Positions 24,227 to 25,941 of a DNA stretch of 25,941 nucleotides are shown here, in pieces. Source of the stretch: Candidatus Hodarchaeota archaeon. Lineage in GTDB: Archaea > Asgardarchaeota > Heimdallarchaeia > Hodarchaeales > YT1-057. Location of the stretch: positions 1 through 25,941 of the forward strand of contig JAEOTI010000403.1 of NCBI GenBank assembly GCA_016839955.1. Reading direction: 5' to 3'. The stretch's first letter is position 1; each line of letters opens with the position of its first letter. The notes under the pieces are model-generated. The model was not told the origin of the DNA. It ran no database searches and saw nothing but the letters and a program-made list of their open reading frames with translations. The position numbers were made by a program, and so were the translations under genes.

Positions 24227-25174
24227 TTATATGATAACAGAGCGGGGATATTTTTCAAGGAGTGTTTTTTTTACATTTTCTCGAATTTTTGTCGCTATTA
24301 CTCCATTTTCAGTAACCATCGCTGAAATAAGTCTTTCTGGTACAGTTTCGAAGTATTCATTCTGTGGAATGACCTTATTTTCCTCCCAATTTTCAAAAAG
24401 TTCCTCAGGAGGATATTTCTTAGAGACGGGAGTGAATGACTCTGATAATGAGGGATAACTAAATTTATCTGTGGTTGTACCAACTATGAAAGGAATTGGG
24501 GGTTTAAAATCTCTACAACACAGGCTCAAGAAGTATGTCCCAATTTTGTTTACAATGGATCCATCAACATAAACAGCATCAGCTCCTGAAACCCCGATCT
24601 CTACTTTTCCAATAAAGTGACCAATTGCAGCATCAGCTATGATATCTACCTGATAACCTAATTTGGATAATTTTATTGCAAGCTTTCTGCCTTCAAATAG
24701 GGGCCTACTCTCTGCAACTATGATTGTTCGTTTAATATTCGCCGAATCTTCTTTCAATTTCTGTAAAGACTTGAAAATCGTGCTACTCCATGAAAGAGTT
24801 AGAATTTTATGATAATTTTCGAGGTACTTGGATAAATTTTCGATCGTTTGTCTTTCTCGGCGTGATATTGCTTCTAAAACCCTTTCTCCATTTGAATAAA
24901 TTATTTGTTCTAAGTTTTCAACACATACTTGTTCTGTTACATGCTCTAGATAAAGAAAAAATTCTCGAAGAACAGAATCTAAAATTGTCATTTCAGGGTG
25001 TGTACTGATAAGTAAACGAGCACGTTTGAGAAAAAAATAGTTAAGATTTTGATTATCTAGAGGTACCAAATCAGATGTAATTGCTCTTAAGGCATTCTTC
25101 GCAATTTCTGTAGCCCCAGAAGTATTATCGTCTCGAATTAAATCTACAATTTGAGAGAAAGAACGGGAAGACAT
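24227..25174 (-). CDS. eIF2B-like (aIF2B / initiation factor 2B alpha-beta-delta family) protein
   Basis: This 315-residue protein has the family core: LTLSWSSTIFKSLQKL, VAESRPLFEGRKLAIKLSKLG, and GADAVYVDGSIVNKIGT. The same fold serves eIF2B regulatory subunits, methylthioribose-1-phosphate isomerase and ribose-1,5-bisphosphate isomerase. The serine-rich SWSST segment resembles the SRSST form of eIF2B subunits, and I see no active-site Cys there, so a binding or regulatory role is favoured over an isomerase. The ATG at 25174 is used; a TTG at 25186 would add four residues. It starts 23 bases after the ferritin-like gene and is probably co-transcribed. Confidence 0.8.
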   Translation of the reverse strand: MSSRSFSQIVDLIRDDNTSGATEIAKNALRAITSDLVPLDNQNLNYFFLKRARLLISTHPEMTILDSVLREFFLYLEHVTEQVCVENLEQIIYSNGERVLEAISRRERQTIENLSKYLENYHKILTLSWSSTIFKSLQKLKEDSANIKRTIIVAESRPLFEGRKLAIKLSKLGYQVDIIADAAIGHFIGKVEIGVSGADAVYVDGSIVNKIGTYFLSLCCRDFKPPIPFIVGTTTDKFSYPSLSESFTPVSKKYPPEELFENWEENKVIPQNEYFETVPERLISAMVTENGVIATKIRENVKKTLLEKYPRSVII

Positions 25175-25197
25175 TTTACTTCCCAAATGTTAGGCAT

Positions 25198-25683
25198 TTA
25201 GCCTCCAGGTGAACCATGAAAAGGGCTAAATTTCCACATCATATCCCAAAGATCTTGTTCAGTTAGTGTCTCTTTTTCTACAATCAACTTATCTACACGC
25301 GTAAGAAGGGCATGATGACGCTTTTCATCAGATAACAAGTATTGAAATATTAAAGAAAGCTTATCATCTGTTTTATGTTTTTCAGCTAATTCTTCATAGG
25401 TTTTAATTGCTTCAGCTTCCATATTAATGTGTTTTTTTATACTTGCACCTATTTTTTCACGATCTTCCTCTTCAATTAAAGGAGTGGGTTTAGATAATAA
25501 AGCAATTACTGAATTAAGGATCATAGCATGTTTATGGGAGTCTAAAGCAATTCCTCGTATTAATTCTTGAATCAATTGGTTTTTTATTAACTCTACGCTT
25601 TCATTAGATATTTTTACAATTTCTTCTTCTACCTCAACTTGCTTTTCCAGAAATTTGATTAATTCTTTCACCAAACTCACCAA
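25198..25683 (-). CDS. Ferritin-like (rubrerythrin-type) four-helix protein
   Basis: This 161-residue all-helical protein has the rubrerythrin-like pattern: EVEEEIVKIS near residue 20, DSHKHAMIL (48-56), MEAEAIKTYEELA (88-100) and SDEKRHHALL (118-127) with E120-x2-H123. Such proteins hold a di-iron site and act in peroxide reduction or iron handling. The first E-x2-H is replaced by S49-x2-H52 beside D48, so the iron site may be altered. No rubredoxin domain is present. The start is TTG at 25683; GTG at 25680 is possible. It precedes the eIF2B-like gene. Confidence 0.75.
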   Translation of the reverse strand: MVSLVKELIKFLEKQVEVEEEIVKISNESVELIKNQLIQELIRGIALDSHKHAMILNSVIALLSKPTPLIEEEDREKIGASIKKHINMEAEAIKTYEELAEKHKTDDKLSLIFQYLLSDEKRHHALLTRVDKLIVEKETLTEQDLWDMMWKFSPFHGSPGG

Positions 25684-25744
25684 AAAATTCCTTTATTTGA
25701 CCGAACTAAAAATTTTAACGTCTCCTTCCTCTATTATGAATAAT

Positions 25745-25941
25745 TTAATTTTGAAGATAACTCCCTGTATTTCCAAAAATGGTTGTTCCAGGTGGAAGAT
25801 CTAGCCAAGTGTGTCGGTTGAAGAACCCTTCAAGGTCGTAAATTCCTGTAACCATCCCTAAGTCCAACCAATGCCATAAAACATCTTGAGGTCGGTTTTC
25901 CTGAGCTAGATGTCCAAAAGTGTATGAAATGTACAATCTTC
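25745..25941 (-). CDS. C-terminal part of an unidentified protein (cut by right edge)
   Basis: An open minus-strand frame runs from the right edge to a stop at 25745, giving about 65 residues rich in Trp, Gly and aromatic residues (VLWHWLDLGMVTGIYDLEGF, HTWLDLPPGTTIFG). The composition is protein-like and no obvious start with an SD sequence lies in view, so the gene probably begins outside the window. I do not recognise the family. It lies about 60 bases upstream of the ferritin-like gene on the same strand. Confidence 0.55.
   Translation of the reverse strand, partial: RLYISYTFGHLAQENRPQDVLWHWLDLGMVTGIYDLEGFFNRHTWLDLPPGTTIFGNTGSYLQN

Noticed and set aside
24227..25174. Ribose-1,5-bisphosphate isomerase as the name for the eIF2B-like gene
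   Set aside because: The segment expected to carry the active-site Cys reads as a serine-rich eIF2B-like loop, so the isomerase name is not supported.
1..25941. CRISPR arrays, tRNA or rRNA genes
   Set aside because: I saw no regularly spaced repeats and no cloverleaf or rRNA-like segment. A covariance-model scan for tRNA would settle the point.

Overview
The window looks like chromosomal DNA of an archaeon, most likely an Asgard archaeon. The archaeal signs are an exosome/proteasome superoperon, aIF5A with a hypusine site, Nob1, SBDS, coenzyme F420 genes (CofG, CofH) and a geranylgeranyl reductase-type flavoprotein. The Asgard signs are an eL22-like ribosomal protein, an eL38 gene, and a Rab/Arf-like small GTPase. 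The DNA is AT-rich, genes are tightly packed, and TTG or GTG starts behind clear Shine-Dalgarno (SD) sequences are common.

Layout. Bases 1-91 hold the tail of a plus-strand gene. Bases 220-5621 (minus) are the superoperon psmA - SBDS - rrp4 - rrp41 - rrp42 - eL43 - Brix protein - pcc1 - eL22, read from 5621 downward: protein turnover, RNA decay, ribosome maturation and tRNA modification. Bases 6003-8252 (plus) carry aIF5A, NAD kinase, Nob1 and eL38; a hairpin sits just before the eL38 ribosome-binding site. Bases 8317-14121 hold four genes of unknown role: a coiled-coil protein, a GTPase with about 150 extra residues between its G4 and G5 motifs, a zinc-finger protein with a possible longin-like N-terminus, and a helical / beta-sandwich / coiled-coil protein. 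Their architectures recall eukaryotic membrane-trafficking parts, but that is inference.

Bases 14118-17123 (minus) form an operon of a polyferredoxin, a geranylgeranyl reductase-family flavoprotein that appears to start at CTG, and a PfkB-family kinase. ThiI follows at 17229-18365. Bases about 18486-20227 are an IS200/IS605-type element with only tnpB. Its RuvC active site seems to be of the rearranged type known from Fanzor-like proteins, and its 3' end probably encodes the guide RNA. A lone copy of the same kind of right end lies at 11331-11369. After a small ribbon-helix-helix gene, 20711-24130 (minus) is an F420/deazaflavin cluster: a winged-helix regulator with a broken reading frame, cofG, cofH and a creatininase-family (ArfB-like) hydrolase. 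The right end has an eIF2B-like protein, a ferritin-like protein and a gene cut by the window edge.

The best leads are the GTPase and its neighbours, the TnpB active site with the solo right end, the CTG start, the structured eL38 leader, and the frameshifted regulator.
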